Source: Cladocopium goreaui
Lineage: Eukaryota > Sar > Dinophyceae > Suessiales > Symbiodiniaceae
DNA: 64,000 nucleotides
NCBI GenBank assembly: GCA_947184155.2
Contig: CAMXCT020002037.1
Location: 50,563-114,562 of the forward strand
Reading direction: 5' to 3'
In this document: positions 1 to 10,493 of the stretch, one piece after another
Layout of the letters: every line of letters begins with the position of its first letter
Position numbering within the stretch: the stretch's first letter is position 1
Made by a program: the position numbers and the translations under genes
The notes under the pieces: generated by a model
Database searches by the model: none
What the model was told of the DNA's origin: nothing
Seen by the model: the letters and a program-made list of their open reading frames with translations, nothing else

Positions 1-772
1 CTACACATTGAGCCCCTCACAGGTGCCCCAGGTCTTGCCTGCTCACAGCGTTCTCCGCCTTGTGCAGCCAAATGCAACAGGCAAAAACCTGGCTGAGAAA
101 GGTGCTTAGGCTCCGCTCCAACATGGGGTATCCTGCGAATATGATAATCATGTGATGGGATTTGATGTTGGAATATGATGTTCGGAAATAATATGAAATA
201 TAACACAATAATAAGAATCAATAATAATAAACAAACAAAAAATATAACCAACAAACATGGGGATATCATGGTGATTTTGTCGCCGAACAAACGGACTTAA
301 CCATTACAGTAATCATTGAGACTTTGACACCAATCAACTATGGGAATTTCACACCAACAAGCATGGACATTCAAATATTTTGACATTACAACATTATAAA
401 CAGGGATTCAATCATCAATAATATAAGGATTTCACCAATGCATAATGCATGTGGTGTCAAAAAATGTGGATCGACATGCACAAAATGTGTGACAATAATG
501 ATGATCCACCGTCAAATGGAGGTTTCCAATCCATGGGGGTACCCCCAAATCAGCCCATTTTTATGGGATTTGCCATTCGAAACCATCCAGCTATTGGAGA
601 TCCCCCATTTGTGGAAACCCCCAAATGTTCAGGTACTTTACTTTCAAACACCCCCAAACATGGGCTTAGAGAGTCCGTCCAAAGAGCTGCCAATCCAAGC
701 CCATATCTGCAGGCAACTTCCAAGAACGTGACTGAGAAAAATCTGCGGATTTGAAGGCTTGCAATGTGGCAC
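1..772. other. gene-free AT-rich stretch
   Basis: No convincing gene. Short open frames on either strand have no recognisable domain and no coding-like composition. I see no repeat of note before the MITE-like unit at 773. Confidence 0.5.
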
Positions 773-889
773 TACCCTCTGGTAAACTAACACAGATATG
801 ACAAAACATATCAACACATGTTTTTAAGTATATACATCATCTACGGTATCAATGGTCCCTGTTCCATAGCTATGCAAATTTGGAGGGTA
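773..889. repeat. degenerate MITE-like unit (TACCCTCTGG family)
   Basis: Begins TACCCTCTGGTAAACTAAC and ends with a diverged inverted end GGAGGGTA. It is the most diverged of four related units; better copies lie at 47610, 53716 and 56255. Flanking TA dinucleotides fit a TA target duplication. Confidence 0.45.
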
Positions 890-1514
890 CCCAACAGCAA
901 GTGATCTCATGATTTGGCTCACAAAATATTATCTGGGGACCTTCAATATTCCCTTACATTGTCCAAACACATAGGCCGCTTATATGTGTGGGCACCTCCA
1001 ATTTTGTTTCCTAGAAATGGCGTTTTTATTCCATCTTTCAGGGTCTTTACCAACCATTTACCAATTTACCGACCATCTACCCACGGTTTTTCGCGCCCGG
1101 CCTGGGAAAACGTCCACGTCAAGCAAGGGAGGCAGCTTGAGCTTTGTGGAGGCCCCTTTCTCCAGCAACTCCTGGTGCGGTCTTAAAAATGCATGGCTGG
1201 GTGGATATATATATATATATGTTTTTGGCATTACATCAAAATGTGCCTCGATTAAGTATCTTGTACCAATATATAAATTGACAGTGGTTGATACACATAT
1301 ATATATAGAGAGAGAGAAATACTTGCAATCAAGTTTGCTTACGCACCTTGATAACTATAGATATAATCTGTTACAATTACTCTAAGCCCTAAATCCTGGC
1401 AATCGTTAGTTGCTATATTCTTATGAACTATAATGGTTATTACTCCTATCAGTATTGTTGTTTGTTATTATTATTGCGTTTATTGCTATGATTTATTGCT
1501 ATCATTGTGTCCAT
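890..1514. other. no gene seen
   Basis: AT-rich sequence with short TA runs at 1207-1220 and 1298-1318. No gene, RNA or mobile feature is recognisable. Confidence 0.5.
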
Positions 1515-1800
1515 GGTTGTTGTTGTTGTTGTTGTTGGTAGTGGTAGTGGTATTGGTAGTGGTTGTGGTAGTGGTAGTAGTAGTACTAGTAGTAGTATGA
1601 TTAGTAGTAGTAGCAGTAGTAGTAGTAGTAGAAGTAGTGGTAGCAGTAGTGGTAGCAGTAGTGGTAGCAGTGTAGTAGCAGTGTAGTAGCAGCAAAGGCA
1701 GTAGCAAAGGCAGTAGCAGTGGCAGTAGTAGTAGTAGTAGTAGTAGCAGTAGTAGTAGCAGTAGTAGAATTAGTAGTAGAAGCAGCAGCAGCAGTAGTAA
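1515..1800. repeat. GTA/GTT/GCA trinucleotide repeat block
   Basis: Imperfect runs of GTT, GTG, AGT and AGC triplets. They produce long Thr-, Ala- or Ser-rich open frames on the minus strand, which I regard as artefacts of the repeat. Confidence 0.85.
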
Positions 1801-2445
1801 CCCGATAGGAATTTACTACTTCCACTAGTTATTTCCCTACTTCAGTAGACTTGTCTATTTTTTGTTGGTGGGTGCTTTACTTTAGAAGAATATCGATACG
1901 TTAAAAATAATGTCACAAAAGATGGACGCTGATTGAACTGTTGATATTCTATCCGCTTCGTTATGGTTATATATGTATATTTTTATATATACATACATAT
2001 TTATATATACATATATATAAATATATAAATACATACATACATACACATATATATATATATACATACATACATACATTTATACATACATGTATGACTTACA
2101 TATGAATCCTACTTAATCGGTATGTCACGGATATCACAAATATATCATGCCTGGATGCCCGGTGAAGGGAACTTTCAGTGGGTCTGCCCAGGGGAGGATC
2201 GAAGCCAAGTGAATTTCTGCGGTGAGATCTATAGTATGACACTAATTGTAGAAAAGGAAACACGTGAAACCTAGATATATATCGTTGATTGAAAACAAAA
2301 TATGTATGTATGTATATATAGATAATAAATTATACATACACAAAAATGAAAAACAAATAATAAAACTGGCGGCCGCTGACGGATCGTGTGTCGGCTTAGT
2401 ACTTGAAACCAAGGGAACAGATATCGGATTTTTGAACCAAAAAAA
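1801..2445. other. AT microsatellites, no gene
   Basis: Contains ATAC/TATA runs around 1966-2085 and 2282-2340. No supported gene. Confidence 0.5.
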
Positions 2446-2982
2446 ATGCCCTGCAAATTTCAGAACGAAAATCTTCAAGCCTCAAACGGTGGCCCGGAGA
2501 AACGGGTAAACATTGAAATTAAACAGCCGAATTGTCAGTTCGCTAGGGTGATCGACCGCTGCCAATGTTTCAAGTCACTCAAAAGAGATGCTTTTGTCAA
2601 ACCAGCTTATAGAAGTACACCTGCTGACAAGATTCTTGTGCTGTTGGTGAGATTTTGCGGGTTTGGGAGGCTCATGCCCCATCAACTTCATGATTTTCGT
2701 GACTTTGCGTTGATATACAGGATTGCATGTCGCATGTGGTCAAAGCTAGGCAAACCAAAATCGCGGAAGAAGATCCCACTCCAGCGTAGTCTGTCTCTAC
2801 CTTTTTTCCAAAGTAAAAGAATCAGAAAGGACAACAACCATCCCCATCCCAAATACTCCATGCACAACTTATTCCGCATTCACCACCCAAAAAAGCCCGC
2901 TGCTATTTACGGTAATATACCATCCCTGGAGCATTTAAGAGGCTTTGAACATCCCCCGATCTTGATGCAGACCCATTTATAA
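2446..2982 (+). CDS. hypothetical 178-aa open frame, unrecognised
   Basis: This is the only frame in the first 5 kb that is long and not made of simple repeat. It is rich in Lys/Arg with scattered Pro and His. I see no signal peptide, membrane span, zinc motif or family signature. A TATA microsatellite follows the stop. No neighbour suggests a role. It may be an exon, a decayed gene fragment or a chance ORF; I favour chance or decay. Confidence 0.2.
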   Translation: MPCKFQNENLQASNGGPEKRVNIEIKQPNCQFARVIDRCQCFKSLKRDAFVKPAYRSTPADKILVLLVRFCGFGRLMPHQLHDFRDFALIYRIACRMWSKLGKPKSRKKIPLQRSLSLPFFQSKRIRKDNNHPHPKYSMHNLFRIHHPKKPAAIYGNIPSLEHLRGFEHPPILMQTHL

Positions 2983-5150
2983 TATATATATATATATGTC
3001 ATGTCAAATCCTTAGTTTTCATTGATTAATCTGTATCCCCTTTGGTAAATCACCATAAATCATCAAACAAATTGACAATTTTCCACAGCTATGCTGAATA
3101 ACTAGAGGGTAAATCCTGTTTTCTCATCGGTCCATTGTTTCTCGTGGCAACCTCCAGCGACCCATCCTGCATCATCTCCGTTTGACCCGACAGCGTCGCG
3201 CAGGCCAGGCCGGTCATGCCCACCTGAAACTGTATCGCATCCTTAGATCCAGCCACCAAGGACAGGTCGGACAGCTGGGTGGCTTACCATATCTTACCAT
3301 TCTGTATAGCCGTACTTGGGATGATGTTGAAAAAAGTAATCGGCCTGATTCGAAAAAAAAAATATTTAGAATATATAGCCCAAACAGGCTAATCATTAGC
3401 TGTTCATCCAATAGATCGGCTTAGATTTGCTTGAGGTTCTAGAATGTCTTTGCAAAAGAATCAAAACTATCGGTAATTCCACGATATTGCGGTACAATAT
3501 ACTGTTCATCCAAAGGTGTTCAAACTTTTCAGTAGATTTTGCGTGAAAATGCTGGATTCACCGATTGGAAAATGCCACCCAGGCATCGTTAGGCGAGGAG
3601 AACATGTACTTTCGCCAGAACTCCTCCGAAGACCGAGACGACACGAGATGGATCCATAGAGAAAACCCGCCGGATATGTATATAAATATATATATATATA
3701 TGTCAAAATGTGTGTGTGTTAATCAAAATGATGATATCAATAGTATGATACATTATATTTCATATGACATGGCAGATGTTGAGATGTGATCCTGACACTT
3801 AACATGGAGATGTGAGAAATATGTGGTAAGGATAGGATGTGTGTGTGTGTGTCACGGTTTCAATTTTCTGCTGAGTTGCCCATCAAATGTGAAAATAATT
3901 AGTTACATAAAATTACAATGTCATAGGGATATCAAACCGGTAGAAACAGGACATTTAGCTGTTTGGACAACAGTCCGGAACGGGTGTTTTTTGGTTAAAT
4001 GCACAAACATCCTTGAAACGAGCCAAAACGCAGATCGGGCAGAAAAGTGTGCCCCTTTGAAAATTCAGTTGTGTATATAATATATGCAGCATATATATAT
4101 ATGTATATAATTATATATATATACATACATAAACATACATACACATATATGTATATATATATATATATAGAAAGAGAAATATATGCAGAGATCACGCAAC
4201 AACAAACTTATTACCTGTTTTGCCACTCAGGCGGCCCAGGCAACACAGACATGAAAGCCATGGTGCCTGGAATGGCTGATTCTTTGGGTAAATTAGGTAG
4301 AATTCGCCGGTGGCTGCGAACATGGCAGATTGAATAAGTCCTAGAGATGAAGTTTTTTTCCGCAAAACATGTTTTGTTGCTAATGGGACATCAACTATCA
4401 ACGGTGGATTTTCCAGCACGTCATGTTTGTTGACACCGGAACATCTTCCATTAAACATCCCATCAAGTCTCCCAATATTAGCCATTGTCAATTATTCTAA
4501 CCATGCTGGATAGATACGCTACATGCCCTTGCTCCATCTTCCTACTTTTGCTGGGCCGGCTTTGTCCTCCATGGTGTCGTTGCAAATGGCTTTCCCGCAG
4601 ATCTCATCGGCTCGGGCTAGAAAAAAGCGGTACAGGTTCAGGTCCTTCACACAGGCAGTGGATGTAGTGATGTAGTGATAGCCATGATTTCACCAAGACA
4701 AATAATGAATTTAATAGGAGATCATAGGGATATCATAGGGAATTTAATGGATCTATAATGGGAATATGCCCTCCGACATCAAATATGGTAGGGAAAATCT
4801 GGGAAACCCACTCTACAGGTTTTTTAATGGGAAAGTCTAAATATCTACACGAATAAATAGGATTTTCCATTGCCATATTTGACTACCCAAGGGTATGCAT
4901 CCTCCTTTTAGATACAGATACTTCAAACGCAAATGTAGGACATCATGCACTGGTCTGTACATCACACAAACAGTATCGTCAAATGATCTCAAGGTCATCA
5001 ACTGGATAAGATTGTTTCAATTTAATATTAATTGGCTGGTTGTACATATATATATATATATGTATACAGGGTATACATAAATATGTATATATATATATAA
5101 ACAAATAAATTAATAAATATAAATAAATGAATAAACATATATATATATAT
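2983..5150. other. no gene seen; AT microsatellites
   Basis: Several TA-rich microsatellites (around 2981, 3675, 4090-4170 and 5045-5150) lie among unremarkable sequence. Short open frames here have no recognisable features. The last TA run directly abuts the left end of the outer element at 5151. Confidence 0.5.
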
Positions 5151-5180
5151 GGGTACGAGTCAAAATACAAGGTATGGATC
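5151..5180 (+). repeat. left terminal inverted repeat of outer element
   Basis: Pairs with 14467-14495: the terminal block differs at one base, and the GGTATGGATC block 20 bp inside also pairs. Confidence 0.65.
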
Positions 5181-5465
5181 AAGGCCCCGAACCCACACAC
5201 GATCCATACCCCCCGATCCATACCTTGATCCATACCCTGTGGTACTGCATGATCCATACCCTTGATCCATACCCCTGATCCATACCCCTTTCTCATTGAA
5301 GAAAGATTGATGCTGGCCCTAATGCTGCTGTTTATCCTAATACTGCTTCTGGTCCTCGTACTGCTACTCCCGTTGCTACTCCCGTTGCTACTCCCGTTGC
5401 TACTCCCGTTGCTACTATCGTTGCTACTGCTGCTTCCGCTGCCTCCGCTGCCTCCGCTGCTTCCG

Positions 5466-5503
<38 letters not shown>

Positions 5504-6223
5504 CTACTAGTCATCTTCCTCCCAGGAGCTGCTGCTGCTGCTGCTGTCGCTTCTGCTGCTGCTCCTGCTGGTCCTGCTCTCGCTGCTGGTGCTGGTTCAC
5601 TTCCTCCGTGTGCTTCTGGTAGTTGGACAAATGCAACTAGTTGAGTAGCTACTAGCAATATTGCAAGCGCACCTTGGAGGCTAGTAAGACCGCTTCTAGT
5701 TCCGCTAGGTGCTTCTTGTACTTTTAGTGGCGCTATGATTACAACTCCTTCTGTTTCTGCTTTATCTGGCACGTGTAGAACTAGACTAGGCTTGAAATAC
5801 CCCGCTCTCTTCCTTCACAGCCATAGCGTGAAAGCCGGCCCAGATAGCGTGTCCCGATCCATACCCCGATCCATACCTGTTCCATACCCGATCCATACCC
5901 GAACCCAGTGACGCCACAACAAATGCCAATATGAAGTCCGATTCTACTACTACTTCTACTGCTGCTGCTGCTTCTACTACTACTACTACTCCTCCTCCTG
6001 CTGCTGCTGCTATTCCTACTCCTACTCCTACTACTCCTGGTACTACTGCAGCTGCTACTGCTGCTACTACCATTAGATTACTATTGACTTTTACTAGTTC
6101 TACTGTTACTGCTACTGCTATTTCTACTGCTGCTGCATCTTATCCTTCTATTGCCACTACTGCTGCTGGTGCTGTTTTTTTTTCTGCTCCCTCGACAAGC
6201 AGTGGTAACAGTTTTAGCAGCAA
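5171..6223. repeat. left arm of outer element: GATCCATACC repeats and CTG/CTA triplets
   Basis: GATCCATACC-type repeats cluster at 5171-5290 and 5856-5905, in both orientations. Between and after them are trinucleotide tracts: a pure CTG run near 5468-5502, and mixed CTG/CTA/CCT triplets at 5330-5580 and 5938-6180. The tracts create Ser/Ala- or Leu-rich open frames on both strands that I do not call genes. Confidence 0.7.
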
Positions 6224-6247
6224 CCCTGAGGATCCGATATTGAAAAA
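6224..6247 (+). repeat. left TIR of hairpin element
   Basis: A 24-bp perfect match to the reverse complement of 14304-14327. Confidence 0.9.
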
Positions 6248-6249
6248 AA

Positions 6250-6400
6250 TCAATCCTGATCAATCCTGATCAATAATATTGAAAATGATTTTTTTCAATA
6301 CCAGGAAAATATGTTTTTCAATATCGAGGATTGAAAGAAAAGATCAATATTTCCAATCAATATCGATCAATAGCATGATCAATATCATATAGTAGTATCA
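6250..6400. repeat. left subterminal GATCAAT repeats
   Basis: Repeated GATCAAT/ATCAATAT units, plus an inverted repeat TATTGAAAATGA..TTTTTTCAATA at 6277-6300. They resemble the units at 14124-14303. Such arrays are often transposase-binding sites (inference). Confidence 0.7.
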
Positions 6401-6516
6401 TCAGCAAGTCAAGACCATCATCAGTCTTCAGCTACAATTGTCAGATCCATTTTTCAAGCATGTAGGGGGCCATTAGAGGCATTCACAACGCGCAAGCTTC
6501 TATTTCATACTCATAT

Positions 6517-6699
6517 GTGCCAGAGCGGTTTTTGCTTATAGCAGGTTTAAACTCATTGCCTGGTCTGGGCCTGAAAGAAGGCCATTCTTCAAAGTTTTGG
6601 GGTTTCAGCTGGTGTGTTGTGGGCTTGAAAGATCAATCATCTTCAAGGGATTTGAATCTGAGGATTTTCAGCTTGCTAGGGCTTGAAAGAAAGCCATGA
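6517..6699 (+). CDS. short upstream ORF (60 aa) overlapping ORF1 start
   Basis: A 60-codon frame whose TGA stop overlaps the ORF1 start as ATGA (6696-6699). It contains hairpin 6568 read as GLKEG, a decayed hairpin near 6621 read as GLKDQ, and hairpin 6680 read as LERKP just before its stop. It could be a regulatory upstream ORF, an exon or chance. Translation is not demonstrated. Confidence 0.3.
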   Translation: MPERFLLIAGLNSLPGLGLKEGHSSKFWGFSWCVVGLKDQSSSRDLNLRIFSLLGLERKP

Positions 6700-7946
6700 C
6701 ATCCAAGGGTGGAGCACGCAGGTCATTGGTGCCACCAGTGGACTTGGATGCTTTGCGAAAAATTTTTGAGACAGCTGTGGCCACCCAAGGTGCTGATGCT
6801 TTTAAACTTGGTGACTATCAGGAGAAAAGTGTAAGCACAGCTGTGAGCTCTGCAGGTTTGCACCACAATGCAAAGTATGTCAAGGAGTTCTACAAAATCT
6901 CAGAAGGAGAAATTCCCTCTGGGCAGTTGAAGCAGTGCATCCTCAAATATGGGTACACTCACAACGACAGTGAGTGGAAGGATGACCTGTGGGCAGGCAA
7001 GCTTGCAAGTCAATTTGTCTGCTTGCTCAGCCATGTGAGAAGACTGAAAAGAGACTCTTCGAAACTAAGGCAGTGCCTGCAGGGAGCTACAGGGGCTGAA
7101 AGGCAATCCATTCTTGAAATTGTGGATTTGCCAGATGCTTGCAAGAAAGCAGCCCCAGGTCCTGAGGATGACCAGGCCTGCAAGAAGGCCAAAGCTGCCA
7201 AGGAGACTTCTTCTGCGAAAGCTGCAGAGGCTGGTGGCCAAGGAAGTTCCAGCTCTGCTTCTTTGAAAGAACCCGAGGAGCAGGCCTGCAAGAAGGCCAG
7301 AACTTTGAAACTACAAGTTTCAGATGTTTCTGTCGACTCCCATGGCTGGCCAGCCATTCTCAATTCTCCAAAGGCTGCAAAAGAAGAAGAAGAAGAAGTG
7401 AAAGATTGCTTTTCCAGAAACATGACAATTCTGGAAAAAATGAGGGTAAGCTGCAAGGAGCAGCTGGATAAAGCTGCACAAGAGGCAGCCCAAGAGTTGG
7501 TTGAGAGCAGACCAGGGCTTGAAAGAAGGTCAGAAATCCAAAAAAAGCCAGCCAGCAAAGAATGCAAAAAAAAGCCAGCTTCGAAGAAAGCTTCCTTGCC
7601 CAAGGCAAAAAGCTTAAGGCCTGAAAGAAGGCCCACAGAGAAGCAAGGACCAACAAAAGAAGCAGCACCACAGCCAGAACCATTGGTGGCAGCAGAAGGG
7701 CCAAGGCCTGAAAGAAGGCCATGGTCAGCAGTGAAAAAAGTCATGGGCAAGGACCAAGCCTATCTCATGGGCCTTTTTGGAAGAGATTGGAAGCTCATCA
7801 TTGGCTGCACCAAAAGAATGGGAAAGATTTTCCCAGGTGGGCATCACGCTGTGATTTTGGAGCTGGAAAAGGTGGCCATGGAGGAGGACATAACAAAGGA
7901 AAACATGAAAGAAAAAAGAGACGATTTAGTCAAAAATGTAGATTGA
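6696..7946 (+). CDS. hairpin-element ORF1, 416-aa basic protein of unknown function
   Basis: Not recognised. Residues 1-150 look folded (mixed hydrophobic and charged, with Trp and Tyr). The rest is Lys/Glu/Ala-rich and probably disordered, except for a short globular-looking end from about 345 (MGKDQAYLMGLFGRDW). Six hairpins fall inside: four read ACKKA or ASKKA (7136, 7175, 7283, 7577) and two read RPERRP (7618, 7705). The ATG at 6696 directly follows hairpin 6680-6695, and another hairpin begins one base after the TGA. No intron is needed. As first ORF of a transposon with a basic tail it may bind nucleic acid, possibly the hairpins (inference). Confidence 0.7.
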   Translation: MTSKGGARRSLVPPVDLDALRKIFETAVATQGADAFKLGDYQEKSVSTAVSSAGLHHNAKYVKEFYKISEGEIPSGQLKQCILKYGYTHNDSEWKDDLWAGKLASQFVCLLSHVRRLKRDSSKLRQCLQGATGAERQSILEIVDLPDACKKAAPGPEDDQACKKAKAAKETSSAKAAEAGGQGSSSSASLKEPEEQACKKARTLKLQVSDVSVDSHGWPAILNSPKAAKEEEEEVKDCFSRNMTILEKMRVSCKEQLDKAAQEAAQELVESRPGLERRSEIQKKPASKECKKKPASKKASLPKAKSLRPERRPTEKQGPTKEAAPQPEPLVAAEGPRPERRPWSAVKKVMGKDQAYLMGLFGRDWKLIIGCTKRMGKIFPGGHHAVILELEKVAMEEDITKENMKEKRDDLVKNVD

Positions 7947-8189
7947 ATGCCTGAAAGAAGGCATACACCTTTCTAACAGGGCAAGGCCTGAAAGAAGGCC
8001 ACTAGGAGGGTTCAGGCCGCAGCCATGTGCAAAGCACGTGGCCAGGACTTTTTTCTTGGCCAAAAAAAATTGTGGTTTGGGGTTTGGGTAAAGTGTTTGT
8101 TTTTGTGGGGCAGGGGATAGCCAACGAAATTTAAAGAAAAACCTCACCGTTTTCACTGTCATTCTTTTTGTACTTAGGTTATGACCTGA
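7947..8189 (+). other. spacer between ORF1 and the small ORF
   Basis: Holds two hairpins. The one at 7948 extends to a 6-bp stem (ATGCCT/AGGCAT); the other starts at 7985. A separate inverted repeat TGGCCAGGACT..TTGGCCA spans about 8039-8066. No ORF is supported. Confidence 0.5.
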
Positions 8190-8396
8190 GTGTTCCAGGG
8201 GTGTTATGTTCACCAAAAAGGGTTTAACATAGTAGGCGAAAGCAATCTGTTTGTTGCCTGCTGCCTCAAAACCGAAGATAGGTGGGGGGGCACCTTTCAA
8301 CCTCTAAGCGCACTTCAACTTAAGGCCTGCAAGAAGGCCCAGCAATTCAATCACTTGCAAATCTTCCAGCTCAAGGCCTGCAAGAAGGCCATCTGA
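8190..8396 (+). CDS. small ORF (68 aa) with two ACKKA hairpins
   Basis: The frame holds two hairpins (8324, 8375), both in the phase where the usual TGA loop would be a stop. Both have TGC instead and read ACKKA. Every spacer hairpin outside proposed frames keeps A or G at that loop position, so this pattern suggests translation. It lies in frame with ORF2 and is separated from it only by TGA 8394 and two codons. It might be a leader ORF, a stop-readthrough extension of ORF2, or an exon. The start at 8190 is simply the first ATG in frame. No homology is recognised. Confidence 0.4.
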   Translation: MFQGCYVHQKGFNIVGESNLFVACCLKTEDRWGGTFQPLSALQLKACKKAQQFNHLQIFQLKACKKAI

Positions 8397-8402
8397 AACC
8401 AC

Positions 8403-9668
8403 ATGACCTGGTGGGTAGGCCGAGCTTATGCTGGCTATGTGCCCTGGGGTCATGAAAAGGATTGGGATGATGGCGACACCTGGACTGGCTGGGAAAGGGA
8501 GCCTGATAGGGAGCTGAGAGACAGGGAGAGAAGGTGGAGGGACAGGGATGAGGAGGAGGAATCATCCTCTGACAACTCCCTGCGCAGGGGGCAGAGGAGA
8601 CAGGAGGAGGAGGCTCCCAGAAGCACACAGGGCCGCCTCTTTGGCCCAAGCCCTGCAGAGGCAGCCAGGGAAGGCCTGCAAGAAGGCCAAAAAGGGAAAA
8701 GCAAAGGCAAAGCCAAGGCCAAAGAAAAGGGGTCAGGTGCAAGCAGCAGCAGGCCTGAAAGAAGGCCAGCTTTTGTCCCTGAGCATCGACCAGGGGAGGA
8801 GGATTGGGACCCTTTCAGGCAAGAAGCCAGGGGCAAGAGGGGAAGGGAAGCGAGAAAGGCTTTGAGGGCCAGAGACCCTGAAGTCCAAGCCAGGAAAGAG
8901 AAGGGCCTGAAAGAAGGCTTTAAGGAAGACAAGGTTCAGCCTTTGCATGAAGGGAGCAGGAAATGGAGGATGATCAAGGAGAGGGAGAAGGAGGTGAAGG
9001 AGGAGGAGGAGCAACTAATGCTTGAAAGAAAGCAGTTGCTGGAAGAGAAGGCAGCCTTCTTGGAAGAGAAGGCTGCATGGCTCAGCAAGCAGGAGATGAG
9101 CCCCAGCCCTGCCAGAGGGGTTGTCCTGCAGGAAGGGCCAGGGGCCAGGCCTGAAAGAAGGCCAAAAAGGAAGGACAGCAGCAGCAGCAGGCCTGAAAGA
9201 AGGCCAAAAAGGAAGGACAGCAGCAGCAGCAGGCCTGAAAGAAGGCCTAAACAAAAAGCCGGCAGATCCTCCTCCTCTTCTTATTCATATGAATACAGTG
9301 AAGAGGAGGAGGTATTTGTGGAGGAGGAGCAGCCAGACTGGCAGGAGGAGGAGGAGGAGAAAGAGGAAAAGGAGGAGGAGCAGCCAAAGAAAAAGGACCC
9401 CAAGGACAAGGAAAAGAAAGCTGCAAAGGAGGAGGAGGAGCGAAAGGAGAAAAAGGTTTCCAAGGAAAAGGAAGCTGCAAAGAAGGAGAAGAAGCCCCAA
9501 AAGGAAGAGAAGCCCAAGGAGAAGGAGAAGGAAGATGACAAGGATATGGAGGAGGGGAAAGCAGCCAAGAAGCGAAAGGAAAGGAAGAAAGTGGTCAAGG
9601 AGGAGGAGGAGGGGCAGGAGGAGGGAAAAGAAAAAAGAGAGAAAGAGGTGGATGCTTCTGACCTGTGA
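8403..9668 (+). CDS. hairpin-element ORF2, 421-aa highly charged Lys/Glu-rich protein
   Basis: Not recognised. The first 40 residues are Trp/Gly-rich. The rest is almost all Glu, Lys, Arg and Asp, with a long charged region from about residue 290 that could form a coiled coil or stay disordered. Seven hairpins lie in frame: GLQEG (8673), RPERRP (8752, 9148, 9190, 9232), GLKEG (8904) and MLERKQ (9019). The three at 9148-9232 form a 42-bp tandem repeat. Hairpin 9669 starts at the base after TGA. A scaffold or nucleic-acid-associated role is guesswork. The very biased composition could also mean relaxed constraint. Confidence 0.6.
   Translation: MTWWVGRAYAGYVPWGHEKDWDDGDTWTGWEREPDRELRDRERRWRDRDEEEESSSDNSLRRGQRRQEEEAPRSTQGRLFGPSPAEAAREGLQEGQKGKSKGKAKAKEKGSGASSSRPERRPAFVPEHRPGEEDWDPFRQEARGKRGREARKALRARDPEVQARKEKGLKEGFKEDKVQPLHEGSRKWRMIKEREKEVKEEEEQLMLERKQLLEEKAAFLEEKAAWLSKQEMSPSPARGVVLQEGPGARPERRPKRKDSSSSRPERRPKRKDSSSSRPERRPKQKAGRSSSSSYSYEYSEEEEVFVEEEQPDWQEEEEEKEEKEEEQPKKKDPKDKEKKAAKEEEERKEKKVSKEKEAAKKEKKPQKEEKPKEKEKEDDKDMEEGKAAKKRKERKKVVKEEEEGQEEGKEKREKEVDASDL
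9148..9247 (+). repeat. 42-bp tandem repeat, each unit carrying a hairpin
   Basis: Hairpins at 9148, 9190 and 9232 are exactly 42 bp apart and joined by AAAAAGGAAGGACAGCAGCA-type linkers. The unit length keeps the reading frame. Confidence 0.85.
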
Positions 9669-10077
9669 GGCTTGAAAGAAAGCCACAGGGAAGAAATTGG
9701 CATGCACAAAAACTTGGCTTGAGAGAAAGCCACAAGGAAGAAAAGTAACCAAAAACAGGTTTGAAAGAAAGCCAAACCACCTCAGGCTGTCTCACCAGGG
9801 GACAGGCCTGAAAGAAGGCCCCCCTGCTTCAGCGACCAATAAATAAAAAAGAAAAAAAAGATAATAAATAATATAATAAGAAATTTAAAAGTAAATAAAA
9901 TATTGAAAAATAAAATAAAATGAAATAATAAGAAATAATAGTTAAGGTAACTGAAAGAGAGCCAATACTATTTGAAAAAAGAAGAAACATTTAATTAAAA
10001 AAAGCATGTCATAAAAAAGTTATAATTTAAAAAAATAACTTCAACTGCGCCTAAACTACGCGAAACCATCCTGTGAA
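9669..10077 (+). other. ORF2-ORF3 spacer with four hairpins and an A/T-rich stretch
   Basis: Four hairpins (9669, 9716, 9758, 9805) follow ORF2 at 42-47 bp spacing, with varied loops (GAAAGA, GAGAGA) and one wobble stem. An A/T-rich stretch with many AATAAA-like words follows (9838-10040). No ORF is supported. Confidence 0.6.
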
Positions 10078-10364
10078 GTTCCCAACTGCGCGAAACCTGC
10101 GCGAAACCATCCTGTGGAGTTCCCAACTGCGCGAAACCTGCGCGAAACCATCCTGTGGAGTTCCCAACTGCGCGAAACCTGCGCGAAACCATCCTGTGGA
10201 GTTCCCAACTGCGCGAAACCTGCGCGAAACCATCCTGTGGAGTTCCCAACTGCGCGAAACCTGCGCGAAACCATCCTGTGGAGTTCCCAACTGCGCGAAA
10301 CCTGCGCGAAACCATCCTGTGGAGTTCCCAACTGCGCGAAACCTGCGCGAAACCATCCTGTGGA
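10078..10364 (+). repeat. seven 41-bp tandem repeats
   Basis: Seven nearly identical 41-bp units, each containing GCGCGAAACCTGCGCGAAACC (a direct double of TGCGCGAAACC), with partial units at both ends. There are no spacers. All overlapping ORFs here are repeat artefacts. The array lies between ORF2 and ORF3, so it could be an internal regulatory or maintenance sequence (inference). Confidence 0.9.
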
Positions 10365-10493
10365 GTTCCCTGGGGTCTGGCAAACTCACACGCATGTTTT
10401 TTTTTTAATGTTAACTTTCAAACTTCATGTAAACCAAAACCTTTTTTTCTGTAGCAATTTCAGAACTCAAATCCCCAGCCGTACTTGGAGGCT

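Noticed and set aside
1486..1825. Thr/Asn-rich minus-strand ORFs
   Set aside because: Trinucleotide repeat artefacts.
5262..6269. Leu-, Ala/Ser- and Thr-rich ORFs on both strands
   Set aside because: They arise from CTG/CTA triplet tracts inside the non-autonomous outer element.
7515..7530. Further hairpin copy GGCTTGAAAGAAGGTC
   Set aside because: The stem is not complementary at two positions. I treat it, and the pieces near 6621, 9951 and 12006, as decayed and left them out of the count.
7010..7750. 246-aa minus-strand ORF and similar antisense frames across ORF1-3
   Set aside because: Shadow frames. Hairpins read backward give FFQA or PSFRP peptides, and hairpin orientation and stop avoidance fit only the plus strand.
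10078..10364. CRISPR-like array
   Set aside because: Units are contiguous 41-bp tandem repeats with no variable spacers, in a eukaryotic setting.
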